The translations under genes and the position numbers were made by a program. The notes beneath the pieces are model-generated. The model was not told the DNA's origin, did no database searches, and saw only the letters and a program-made list of their open reading frames with translations. A stretch of 64,000 nt of DNA from contig JAHQIY010000006.1 of the NCBI GenBank assembly GCA_019054805.1, positions 3,410,001 to 3,474,000 on the forward strand, read 5' to 3'. Of the stretch, positions 24,341 through 33,772 are shown in pieces; within the stretch, counting starts at the first letter, position 1, and each line of letters starts with the position of its first letter. This stretch comes from Brachionus manjavacas. Its lineage: Eukaryota; Rotifera; Eurotatoria; Ploima; Brachionidae.

Positions 24341-24944
24341 TTGATTTTCATTTTGTCTTTTTTTTATAATTTATTATTTATCAACTGCTTCTTTCACTTA
24401 CTTGCATAGTCATCACAAACATCTTCTTTTAGCTTATCTTCTAACTTGTAAAGCGTCTCTCATTTCATTTCAATTTAGCTTCCTTCTTGTTTATTTTTCC
24501 CTATTTATTTTCATAGCTATTTTGTTCAAATTAATTAATTTATTATTTATCTATTTATTTAATTATTTATTTTATCAATAAATTAGACGGCCGTTTTCAA
24601 CGCGACAAAAAGAAAAATAAATTTTATTTATTTCTTAAAATATCAAAATATCCTCATTTTCCATTTAATAAACCATTGTTCTAGTTCGCTGGTGTATTTA
24701 TTTATCTTATTTTCTAGGTTCCCCTTTTTGTTATAAATAAGGAATGTAACTAGATAATCTGCGAAAAGCAGAGAGTGTTCATTATTTTTTTGTTTCTTTA
24801 AATTTTTTTTTCACTTTTAAAAAAACGATTTTAAATTAGAGTTTTGTACTCAGTACAAAAACTCTAATTTATTAATTCAAAGAGGCTCTTGGAATAAATG
24901 AATTAACAAATAATAAATTTTAATATAAAATTAAAAATTTTCCT
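24341..24944. other. Gene-free stretch with a perfect-loop palindrome
   Basis: T-rich on the left. It contains the palindrome at 24833-24870 and otherwise nothing recognisable. Confidence 0.45.
24833..24870. repeat. 38-bp palindrome
   Basis: AAATTAGAGTTTTGTACT, one central C, then AGTACAAAAACTCTAATTT. The arms are complementary apart from one extra A/T. It is far longer than the chance palindromes seen elsewhere here and would form a cruciform or a hairpin transcript. It could be the end-to-end remnant of a small inverted-repeat element. Confidence 0.5.
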
Positions 24945-25115
24945 AAGCGATCACTGGGTCAGTGGTACCGTACACTTTCCGAGTTTCCAAGATAGTTATT
25001 CACCAACCTACTTATTATGGTCGCAGTAACGCAGCTGCCATCGAAGGCTTTTTTAATTAGTCGTCTCCGCAACCCTGCTTGCTGTAGCTTATTTTTACTA
25101 TTATTATTATTTTGA
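24945..25115 (+). repeat. Dispersed repeat R1, longest copy (SINE-like)
   Basis: A GC-richer block in an AT desert. The head contains ACTGGGTCAGTGGTACCG, which resembles the D-arm/A-box of a tRNA. The body has CAGCTGCCATCG, then GTCGTCTCCGCAA and CTGCTTGCTGTAGCTT, and the end is an (ATT)n tail. The body and tail recur at 3553-3612 and, inverted, at 52186-52290. A tRNA-like head plus a short-repeat tail suggests a tRNA-derived SINE, but I cannot find a good B-box and no target-site duplication was clear. Confidence 0.5.
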
Positions 25116-25156
25116 CACTAAATTTTTAATATTTGACTTAAATATAAATTAATTAA

Positions 25157-25556
25157 CACTAGAAGCACCAAAATGAGTCAAAATGACTTGTTTTAAAAGA
25201 ATCTGATGGATAAAGATGGATAATAATTTATTATTTGGATAAATCTATTCAAAACTTAATTTTAATCGAGTAAAAATAAAAATTTGGCTAAAAAAAAGTA
25301 TCTAGCAAAAATTTTATCTTCTACTTAATTCATTCCTTTTTGAACCAATTTTTCGTCTTTCATGTAAAATACGCAAACTTTAATTTTTGCATTTTTTAAA
25401 TTTGCTTATCTTGGTTCAAGTATTAGGATTTAAGTCAGTTTTTAAAGATTTGTATACTTTTTATAAATATTTTATGACTCATCCATTGATTTTGTAGATA
25501 AATTCAAAATTTTAATTAAAAAACGAGTCAAAATGACTCTTTTTGGTGCTTCTAGT
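25157..25556. mobile_element. MITE, possibly piggyBac-like
   Basis: The ends are inverted repeats of about 37 bp: ACTAGAAGCACCAAAA at 25158 and its reverse complement ending at 25556, each followed inward by the near-palindrome GAGTCAnnnTGACT. The left end is preceded directly by TTAA (25153-25156), the insertion site of piggyBac elements; the right flank reads AGTATA, so a second TTAA is not preserved. About 400 bp with no ORF, so non-autonomous. The piggyBac link is inference from TTAA and the CACTAG-like start. Confidence 0.6.
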
Positions 25557-25790
25557 AGTATATACTTGATTTTGTACAAAGGAAATATTTTTTTTATTTG
25601 AATTTAGTTAATTTAGAAAGTAATTCTTATTTTTATGCTGAAAAAAAAAATTGTGCTCAAATAGCAAAAATTTTTTTATTTAATTAAATTTTTATATTTT
25701 TATCATTTATTGTTTTAGTTTTTATAAAAAATTATACTTTCAACTAATTTTTCTATGATTTTTATATTTTTTCAATTCAAAGCCAAGATT

Positions 25791-26915
25791 CTAAAGTTTT
25801 TTTCTTAGAAACTTGTTTGATGTTAAAAGAGGCTTTAGCTCGGGTGTTATTTCCATTTGCAGTTTTTTTATTTCACTATCAATCGACGAATCTAACTTGG
25901 CATCATAAGGATTTCTTTGTTTTCTATGCTTGACTCTTTCGGCCAAAGTTGCTTGTCGATTGAACTGTTGATGAGCTCCAATAAACAAAATTCGGTCAGA
26001 TATTTCTATATATTGGTCCAATTGTTGATATTTAAAAACTGTTTCATTGAGTTCTCTCATTCCAGTTATTAATTCATTTTTATCCGAAATAATTTTTTCA
26101 TTTATTAATAGAGACTCTTGATTAAGTGGATAGAGATCATTGTCTCTGAGCTGTGTATACCATGATGACTTGCAATCCAATAAATACTTAAAAACTTCAA
26201 TGTCATATTTTATAGCGAAAAATTCATTCTGCATTGTTTCCATAAACGTGGCATATTTTGTATCATTAGCTTTCCATTCTTTACTTATTGCTTGATGAAA
26301 TGGTAAAGTATTTAGATCACCCACTCTTTGGATTATCAATAAACTTGTCTTGGTTTGAGCTTGTTCTTTGAAATATTTCATAATAAACTGACAAAAATCT
26401 TTGGGATTTTCGTCAAAATATTTTAAACAATTTTTCATTATAATTTTATCATATTTTTGCGATAGATTTTCACAGTTAACAAATTCACATGCATAGCCTG
26501 GTTTAAATTCAAAGTCCATTTCGTCACATTTCTTTTCCCAACTATTTAACAATCTTATCTGACAAATGTCAATTTTTTTGCTCAAACAAAAATTTTCCTC
26601 AATAATGAGCGGCCAATTTTTGACATAAGACTTCATTGTTAGGCCTGAGCCCAAAGTGGTGTCATCATCTCCTTTGGCACGCATATAAAGCACTCTATCT
26701 GTACAATCGATATCTAAGAATTTGTTAATTGATTGACAAAATTGTTTTTCATATTCAGCCGCATCTGCAGCGTCGACTGCGTTCCATTCGGGATTTTTGG
26801 CTTTTTTGAACAGTTTCGCTTCACACTGCTCAAATAATTTCCTATAAGATTTTCTCATATACTGTTCTGATTTTACACAGAATGGCGTAGGTGTTTCTGG
26901 CCCAAATGTAGTCAT
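25791..26915 (-). CDS. Methyltransferase-like protein, probably degenerate
   Basis: A single-exon ORF of 374 residues starting MTTFGPETPTPF. The strongest cue is SLLIIQRVGDLNTLPFH (residues 192-207), preceded by a helix with ENPKDFCQFIMKYF and followed by KSSWYTQLRDNDLYPL and YIEISDRILFIGA. This order resembles the C-terminal half of a group of invertebrate histamine/carnosine N-methyltransferase-like proteins (LLIIxRxxxxNTLPF, then a WY...L segment, then a DRxxFI strand). The N-terminal half should hold the SAM-binding motif I, of form DxGxGxG. Here the corresponding stretch (about residues 65-90, DIDCTDRVLYMRAKGDDDTT) has no Gly-rich loop, so catalytic activity is doubtful. Recognition is from memory of the family pattern, not an alignment. 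It lies between the two PLAC8 genes on the same strand. Confidence 0.5.
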   Translation of the reverse strand: MTTFGPETPTPFCVKSEQYMRKSYRKLFEQCEAKLFKKAKNPEWNAVDAADAAEYEKQFCQSINKFLDIDCTDRVLYMRAKGDDDTTLGSGLTMKSYVKNWPLIIEENFCLSKKIDICQIRLLNSWEKKCDEMDFEFKPGYACEFVNCENLSQKYDKIIMKNCLKYFDENPKDFCQFIMKYFKEQAQTKTSLLIIQRVGDLNTLPFHQAISKEWKANDTKYATFMETMQNEFFAIKYDIEVFKYLLDCKSSWYTQLRDNDLYPLNQESLLINEKIISDKNELITGMRELNETVFKYQQLDQYIEISDRILFIGAHQQFNRQATLAERVKHRKQRNPYDAKLDSSIDSEIKKLQMEITPELKPLLTSNKFLRKKL

Positions 26916-27511
26916 TTTTATTTAGGATGACAATTTAAAATTTTTTTACTCAGTTAAACTTATTGCGCGACTAAATCTGTAAAAATAACTCATTATGTGA
27001 TTAAAATGTAGCAAAGTAGAAGAAATCCATGGCAATATTTTTATTTCAATTTAAAATGAAAAATAAAAGTATTAAAAAAACATTTCGAAGCTTATTTTTA
27101 GATTAAAAATTGAAAAATAGTGAATTCAAATCCATATTTAATGAGAAGTTTAAGGATAATTTTTGAGTTTTTTGCTTATATTTAATCAATTTTATTTTAA
27201 AATTTATGTCCATTTTGAAGAAATAGAACAAGAATAACAATATTAAAAAAAAAATCGTTTTATTTAAAAATTCTGTTTAAAGAATTTAAACTTATAATTT
27301 TTGAATTTTAATGATTAAATTTTAATTCGGTTTTTTGATTTAGATTGATAATAAAAGAGACAAAAAAATTTCAAATATTTTTTTTTTTTTTTTGAGAATT
27401 AAAAAAATAACTTTGAGTTTTAAAACTAAAATTAGTTATTATTTATATTTTTTTTATTTTAAAGTATTTATGTTAAAAAAATAAATAAATATTCAATTCA
27501 AAATGTTTAGT
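26916..27511. other. Intergenic AT-rich stretch
   Basis: Between the methyltransferase-like gene start and the 3' end of PLAC8 B. Poly-A and poly-T runs only. Confidence 0.5.
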
Positions 27512-27970
27512 TTAAACCAAAGGTGGAGTTGTTTTGACTTCATATCCGACTTGCACCAATGAACAAATTGGACACCATAAAGATATGCATACGTCACCAC
27601 AGATAGAACCCTTTAAAAAATTAAAGAATTTGTTACTTTTTTTTGTTAAATTCAAACCTGAATTCCTCTTTCAGTTCGAACTTTTAGTCTAAGTGGAACT
27701 AATCCACCCATCAAACAATCACAAAATCCTTCGCCTGCTTTTGAATAAATGCTTAGCATATAGCATGGAGTGCAAAACCAAGCACACAATAATCCTTGGC
27801 AATCTCCAAAACAACCGCAAAGTTTAGCAGTCCATTCTCTTTTCGGTAAATTTTGTACAACATTTTGTCTAGATAAAAACAAATCAATTTTCATTTAAGA
27901 AAATTTTTTTGACTTACTGAATAATAGGCTGAATTGTTATAGTATTATTCGGGCTACTATTATCACTCAT
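27512..27970 (-). CDS. PLAC8-family protein B (cornifelin-like)
   Basis: Three exons, 27918-27970, 27658-27868 and 27512-27610, join in phase to 120 residues (start MSDNSSPNNTITIQPI). The domain has WTAKLCGCFGDCQGLLCAWF, CTPCY, AGEGFCDCLMGGLVPLRLK, RTERGIQGSICGDVCIS, WCPICSLVQVG and a C-terminal VKTTPPLV, which matches the family from end to end. PLAC8 proteins are small Cys-rich, membrane-associated proteins; the precise role cannot be told from sequence. Compared with PLAC8 A it is the more canonical copy: it keeps the WCPIC cluster and full C-terminus. The GT-AG intron after RTERGIQ is at the same position as in A, which supports common ancestry. Confidence 0.9.
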
Positions 27971-28553
27971 TTTGACGTAACTTTTAGTTTAAATTTAATT
28001 ATTTTTTCCATTTTTTTTTCAATATTTAAACCATTCAAGTTATCTCATATCAAGTTTTTTTATCTTTTTATTCCTTAATTTTTAGGATTTTTTTAGATAG
28101 CGGACATGTGATAATCTTTTTTTTTGCTTGTTGTCATAATACAAATTTTTATTTAGTTGTTTCCATAGATTCAAAAGAAAAAATTTTTTCAATGAAATTT
28201 AAATAGGCTATTTTAAAGTTATCAAATGAAAAAAAATTTTCTAAATAAAATCTTAATATTTTCGCTACTGATTTAAATAAAGTTGATTTTTAGAATTCAA
28301 AAAAGGATTTAAAACAGAAGTTTTAAACAACTCTTCGATATAATTTAGAAAAGCACAATTTATCCAGGCCTGCTTTACTCTGCAATAAAGATATTCAACT
28401 TCCAAAAACAAAAAAAAGGACTAAAAATCAAGAAAACAAGTAAGATATTCGAAGTAGTAATTGATCTCAAAGTACACATTAGAAAATATCATAAAAAAAG
28501 GAAAGATCTATTATCTTTTATAATTTCTGGCTTTTTTTTCACTAATTAGATTA
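27971..28553. other. Intergenic AT-rich stretch
   Basis: Upstream side of PLAC8 B. Nothing coding recognised. Confidence 0.5.
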
Positions 28554-28866
28554 CCGTAAACTCGTGTTCAGGACTCTAAGAATTCCAACCAATTCCAACC
28601 AAAAAATGAAAAAATTGACTTTTTTTCTATTTTTTAATTAACTCTACAATTTTTAAAATTTTCATTTCTTTTTGAGAGCAAAGACAATTTTTTTGTTTAA
28701 GTAAAAGTTAAATTTGGGCTTTATTTTTAGAAAATATCCCATATTCAGGGCATTTTCTTGCAAATTAAATTTTAATTGTTGTAACATAGAAACTATGTAA
28801 TTAACTCTTAAAGAAAAAAGGTTGGAATTGGGTTTTATTCTTAGAGTCGTGAACACGAGTTTACGG
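28554..28866. mobile_element. MITE with long terminal inverted repeats
   Basis: The left end starts CCGTAAACTCGTGTTCAGG and continues ACTCTAAGAATTCCAACC; the right end, reverse complemented, reads CCGTAAACTCGTGTTCACG then ACTCTAAGAA and CCCAATTCCAACC. That is about 45-50 bp of inverted repeat with few mismatches enclosing about 210 bp, 313 bp in total. No meaningful ORF lies inside (the minus-strand frame 28662-28889 crosses the end). Target-site duplication is not evident, so the superfamily is open. Confidence 0.7.
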
Positions 28867-29333
28867 CATTTAAATTTCATAATATACATTAATTCAGAGC
28901 CATAACAGATTAATAGTTGTTGTTTTAAAAAGATTTGATCAAGCCAATTTTTTTAGAAAACCTAAATATCAACTTTCAAGGGTTTGTTAAAATTTCAAAT
29001 TTAATTTAAGTCGAGTGTTCAAAAAAATATCTTTGTCCCAGTCAACTCACAACACCTTGATATATTGGCAAAATTTCTCCTATTCAATTTTGCCTCTCAA
29101 CAAAAAATATTTTAAAATCAAAAAGAATTTTCTGACTTAAAAAAAGAAAATTTTAAAATAATTTTATTTACATATTGAGCTAATTAGTTTTTTATCAATA
29201 AAAGTATTTCTGAATTTATTTTACACGTCTAAACTATTTCACATGATAAAAATTTTTTTTTAATTTTTGCGCTTAACTTTTGAGTTAGTTCAATGATTTT
29301 TCCATAAAATTTATTTTGACTTGAATTTGGTAA
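28867..29333. other. Intergenic AT-rich stretch
   Basis: Between the MITE and the 3' end of the CKS gene. Nothing recognised. Confidence 0.5.
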
Positions 29334-29717
29334 TTAGTGAACCGTGGCTGATTGTTTTGATGGCATTTGGTTTTGGTCCTGAGCAACTAGTTGCTGCTGT
29401 CCGTAGTTGACAGCGCGTCTAAAAAGCAAAATGTGCGGTTCTGGCTCATGAATTAGATAATGCTGCCATCCTCTAGACTGCTGAACTCCGATAGACCTCC
29501 ATTCGGCCTCAGTCATCAAACGGTCCTTCGGTACTAGTTTTGACAATTCTTTCGGTAACATTACATGTCTAAAAAATAAACACACATTCTTATTTATTTC
29601 ATAGATTTTTGTTTATTAGTACCTGTATTCAAAATGGTCATCGCTATACTTGTCCGAGTAGTAAATTTCTTTAGACAATTTTTCAATGTCAATGACAACA
29701 CCTTTGTGGTTTTCCAT
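29334..29717 (-). CDS. CKS: Cyclin-dependent kinase regulatory subunit (CKS1/2)
   Basis: CKS proteins bind CDKs and phosphothreonine sites and help multisite phosphorylation and SCF-Skp2 degradation in the cell cycle. Exon 1 (29623-29717) starts [17 protein letters not shown] and carries [15 protein letters not shown]; exon 2 (29334-29568) continues [31 protein letters not shown] and the hallmark [12 protein letters not shown]. The join (AG/ACAT) restores FEYRHVMLPK exactly. At 109 residues it is somewhat longer than human CKS1/2 (79), with about 15 extra N-terminal residues and a Gln-rich C-terminal tail. The anion-binding and hinge (HEPEPH) residues are present, so it should be functional. 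An AG-flanked 5' UTR exon boundary may exist just upstream. Confidence 0.95.
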
Positions 29718-30443
29718 CTCAATGGAAGTTTTTAAATGGAATGATCTGTCTTGAGTTTGGCTTATAAGTTTTCTAAATAAATAAAAATGATTTTAATTCA
29801 ATGGCTGGATTATAAAATGTTAATAGAATTTTTTTTCGCTTGTTTCGAGTTTCAAATGTATACAAATGATTTATGTAACAAATACTTTTACTTAGAAAAT
29901 TTTGGAAATTTTTCCTCTTTTAATTTAAAAATTGAAAACAAGAATAATCAATGTCAGTTGTGTTCCATTCATTTGATCATCGTATCTCGAACCATCACAC
30001 ACACACAGCGGTCTTTGATTAAAATTTTACATTTATACATTTTAATTATTTACACAATGTCAAATGTAACGACTTATATTTTGTCTTACATGTCTTTTTT
30101 TTTTGCAAACCAAAGAGAAAAAAAAATTATTGAGGAGATATTATTATGGCTAATTAAGAAAAATAGAAAGTTCTTGAAGGTTATAAAATAACCTTTTTTA
30201 GTATTAAAATTCTTTTTGCCTATCAATAAAAATTAAAAATTAAAAGAAAAAAAAAATATTTAAATTTTTTACTAGTAAATTAATATAAAAACATTTTGTA
30301 AAATTAACCAATTTTTTGAATGGTTTTGCTTAATCAGTAATAATGTTTGATTACTTAATTTCAATTATAGCAAATAAAAAAAATCAATCAATTAATTAAT
30401 CAATTATTCAATAGACTGTTCAATTGAGCCAAATTTAAAATTA

Positions 30444-30581
30444 GAGGAAGTCTAAAACATGGAGACAACACTGGTAGTGCTCGAGGCATGGTGAAATGCA
30501 AATTTCGATGTACGACAAATCGACATGGTTGCAAAATTGCGGGAAACCAGCCTGTAATGAGTAAAAAAGATTCCTGTAAAT
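30444..30581 (+). CDS. Orphan coding-like exon, unknown
   Basis: A plus-strand frame beginning after an AG (AAAATTAG) reads RGSLKHGDNTGSARGMVK, then Cys-containing CKFRCTTNRHGCKIAG and QPVMSKKDSCK before TAA. GC content and codon choice are clearly more coding-like than the surroundings, and a possible GT donor occurs inside (ATGAGTAAAA). I do not recognise the family. It could be a leftover of a transposon zinc-knuckle ORF or an exon whose partners I cannot see. Confidence 0.25.
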
Positions 30582-30687
30582 AACTAAAACTTAAAGAAAT
30601 TTTGAATTATCAAAATTGTTAGAAAATATATATTTTTAGAACCCCAAACAAATAATTTAAACAAGCTAGCAATATTCAAACATCATC

Positions 30688-30730
30688 CTATTGTTCTTGT
30701 GCCTATTCAAAACAAACACAAGAACAATAG
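30688..30730. repeat. Perfect 14-bp stem hairpin
   Basis: CTATTGTTCTTGTG (30688-30701), a 15-nt loop, and its exact reverse complement CACAAGAACAATAG (30717-30730). A 14-bp perfect stem of mixed composition is unlikely by chance. There is no T-tract terminator context; it could be a miniature foldback or a structured transcript. Confidence 0.6.
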
Positions 30731-31381
30731 CTGGAAATATTGATTCTCAGTCATGGATCGAAAATATAGATGGTAAAGATTAGCAGAAAAAAATTGAAAT
30801 TTGTTTTTTTTAAATAAACTTGAATTAAAATAAATTTTTTGATTTACTTGGATCTTTTCTTTAAAGTTTTATTATAAATCTTGAAGCAAATTTTATGTGC
30901 CAACAGAAACTAAACTCTGTGGCTAATTTCTGCTACTATCGTTTTTCTCTTTCTCCTTTTTCAAATAAAAAAATCATTTTTTTACTTTTTTTAAAATAAA
31001 TAAAGAGTTGAACAAAAGAGAAGTTTTTATAACAAGTCTTTGAAATGGTAATTTGGTAAAATGCAGGAAAATTTTATAATGATCTCTTGAATCTAAAGTC
31101 ACTTATTAATCTCAGATACTTGTAAATAGTTATTTTCACCATTTTGATTTTGCTACGATTTTTAATTCAAAACATTTGGCTATTAAAAAAAGGACAAATT
31201 AAATGAATGCCTTAAAATTTTGCAAAATTTAAATTTTTTGCATATTAAATCAAATGGTATAATGAATGAATAAGCAAAATTAAATATCTAATATTACAAA
31301 GTTATTTTAAAATCTCTTAAAAAAACATTTGATTCTTTTATTTAAATTTCATTTTAATTATTAAAGACAAAACTATCCAAA

Positions 31382-32411
31382 ATGACTTCAAATGACGTAA
31401 AACCTTTCGAAAAAGTAGTTGTACATCCACTTGTACTTTTGAGTGTGGTTGATCATTTCAATCGAATGAAACAGGTTGGAAATACGAAGAGGGTAGTTGG
31501 AATTTTACTGGGATCACTAAGAAATAAAGTGTTGGATATTTCAAATAGTTTTGCTGGTAATCCCTTGTAAAAAAATAATTAGTAAACAAATCTTAATTTT
31601 TTTAAATCAGTTCCTTTTGATGAAGAAGAGAAAAATAAAGATGTTTGGTTTTTTGACCATGAATATTTTGAAAACATGTATTCCATGTTCAAAAAAGTGA
31701 ATGGTAAAATATTATCTTTTTTTATCGATTATTATAAAATTCTAATAAAATTAAAAAAGCAAGGGAAAAAATTGTCGGTTGGTATCATACTGGTCCACGT
31801 TTGCACCGAAACGACATAGCTATAAATGATTTGATCAAAACTTATAATCAAAATGCTGTTCTAGTAATTATCAATGCCGAGCCGCCTGAGTTGGGTCTAC
31901 CAACCGAAGCCTATTTTGCAGTTGAGGAAATACATGATGTATGTATCAATTAAAAAGAAGAAAAAGACTTAAATTTTACTTAAAGGATGGAACTCCAACA
32001 ACTAAAACTTTTGAACACTTACCATCAGAAATTGGTGCCGAAGAAGCTGAAGAAGTTGGAGTTGAACACTTACTCCGAGATATTAGAAACATTACAGTCG
32101 GAAGCTTGAGTCAAAGGATTACAAATCAACTAAATGGTCTTAAAGGATTTTATTCTAGCTTAAATGACATAAAATCTTATTTGGATAGAGTAATTAAAGG
32201 AGAACTTCCTGTAAACCATCAAATTGTATACCATTTACAAGATATTTTTAACTTATTGCCTGAAATAAATATGCCAGAATTTGTCAAGTCAACATTTGTC
32301 AAAACAAACGATCAAGCTTTAGTTGTTTATTTAGCCTCTATGATAAGATCTGTAATTGCTTTGCACAATTTGATCAATAATAAAATACAAAATAAGGAAA
32401 CTGCAAGTTAA
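31382..32411 (+). CDS. PSMD7: 26S proteasome non-ATPase regulatory subunit 7 (Rpn8)
   Basis: Rpn8 is the MPN-domain scaffold subunit of the 19S lid that pairs with the deubiquitinase Rpn11. Four exons (31382-31557, 31612-31703, 31760-31938, 31986-32411) join in phase to 290 residues. The MPN domain starts [17 protein letters not shown] and contains [36 protein letters not shown] and [18 protein letters not shown]; then come [20 protein letters not shown] and [19 protein letters not shown]. As in all Rpn8, the JAMM metal ligands of Rpn11 are absent. The highly charged Lys/Glu C-terminal extension of vertebrate PSMD7 is missing: the protein ends NKETAS. Introns are about 47-56 nt. Confidence 0.95.
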
Positions 32412-32764
32412 ATTGATACATGTCTATTTTTGATAAAATATCCTCTTGTGACAGTGATTCGACTAATTTTTCTATAAAAATCGGAATTTAACTCTATTTT
32501 ATTTAATTACAATAAATTAATAAAAATAACTTTAAAAGTTTTACTTATTTTTATTCGGTTCATTAAAATAATTTGAATTCAATGAAAAAATTAAGGGATA
32601 TAATTGAATTTATTTAAAAAAAAATTCTTTTAAACTCATTCGATTTATTATAAATTTACATTTATAAATTTTATTTAGTATAAGTCAAAAAGCAATAAAG
32701 ATTCAAAATTTTTATCATGTAAATAGCATTCATTATCTGAATACTGGAGCTATTAAATGGGACT
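32412..32764. other. Short intergenic between convergent PSMD7 and ENY2
   Basis: 353 bp serving as the 3' region of both genes. AATAAA-like hexamers occur, but AT-richness makes them uninformative. Confidence 0.5.
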
Positions 32765-33397
32765 CTAAAAATCACTTTGTGATGCTAAAAAGTGTCTAAT
32801 TTTCATCAAAAGTTCTTTTTTGACCGAATCTGGAACCAAAGCTCTTCCTTTAGGCACCATTTCTAACACAAGATCTTCAACAGTTATATTGTCTAAACCT
32901 TTTTGCTTTACGACTTCTTAAAATTTAAAAAAAATAAAGAATTAAAAAACAGAATTTTTTTTTTAAAATCTTACCTTTACAATGTGCTTTGACTTGATCT
33001 CTCCATCCACAATCAATCAATTTCTGCTGCAAGGCTTCCTTAAGTCTAAAAAGAAAAATGTTTTTAAATTAATTTTAATATAAACTGATCAATTTTGATT
33101 CTTTATATTTTTATACAAGAATCAATTGAAGTTCTTGAAATTACTAATTTATAATTTCTAAAACCAGTAAAGACTGAAATTTTAAAATTGGTGAAATCTA
33201 TTTTCAATTTAATTTTTTTCAGATTTGACAAAATTTGTCACACTAAAAAATCAAGAAAAGATAATTTTTAATGAGATAAAATATATATTTAAAATTGGAA
33301 AATGACAATACCTATCACGTTCACCAGTTTCTATCAATTTTGCATTTATTGAAGCTCGCATTTGCTGCTCTTTAGCAGCTCGGTCTTTTTCGGCCAT
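32765..33397 (-). CDS. ENY2: Transcription and mRNA export factor ENY2 (Sus1)
   Basis: ENY2 is a small helical subunit of the SAGA deubiquitinase module and of TREX-2, coupling transcription to mRNA export. Three exons (33312-33397, 32975-33045, 32765-32916) join in phase to 102 residues. The sequence reads [56 protein letters not shown] and [19 protein letters not shown], matching ENY2 throughout and of typical length (human 101). The start is the ATG at 33397, giving [12 protein letters not shown]. It is divergent from DHX38, with only 375 bp between the start codons. Confidence 0.95.
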
Positions 33398-33772
33398 TTC
33401 TAAATTTCTAAACACAAAATTATTATAACTCGAATAAAAATAAAAGTTTAAAAATATTTTTTGTATTATGGTTTTCAAACTGAATAGTATATACTCATTA
33501 AACCAAGTCTCAATTTATTTCTCATTAATTTTAATATTCTACTAAATTATACAAAAAAAAACAAAAAATTTAAGCAAATAGAAACACAATTTTGCATTCA
33601 AAATAGTGAAAAAATTCAATTGCACAATCATAATAAAATTAAAGAGCCTTCATGTTCAACAAAAAATTGAATCTATCTTAACTTAATTTTTAGAAATAAA
33701 AGTATATTTATAAGACCCTTTAGTTTTGTTGAATTTTTGAAATTTTTAAAATTTCAAATGAACTATTGAATA
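33398..33772. promoter_or_regulatory. Putative bidirectional promoter, ENY2/DHX38
   Basis: The 375 bp between the divergent start codons must hold both 5' UTRs and promoters unless distal 5' exons exist. The sequence is A/T-rich with no recognisable TATA or Inr that stands out from background. The call rests only on gene arrangement. Confidence 0.4.

Larger units (their letters stand above)
29718..31381. other. Intergenic with one orphan coding-like patch and a hairpin
   Basis: Mostly A/T. It includes a short Cys/His-containing frame at 30444-30581 and the strong hairpin at 30688-30730, both listed separately. The ORF 29787-30191 is hydrophobic low-complexity and not supported. Confidence 0.45.

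Noticed and set aside
29787-30191. 134-codon plus-strand ORF
   Set aside because: Hydrophobic, Ile/Phe/Lys-rich A/T translation with no domain; overlaps the CKS upstream region.
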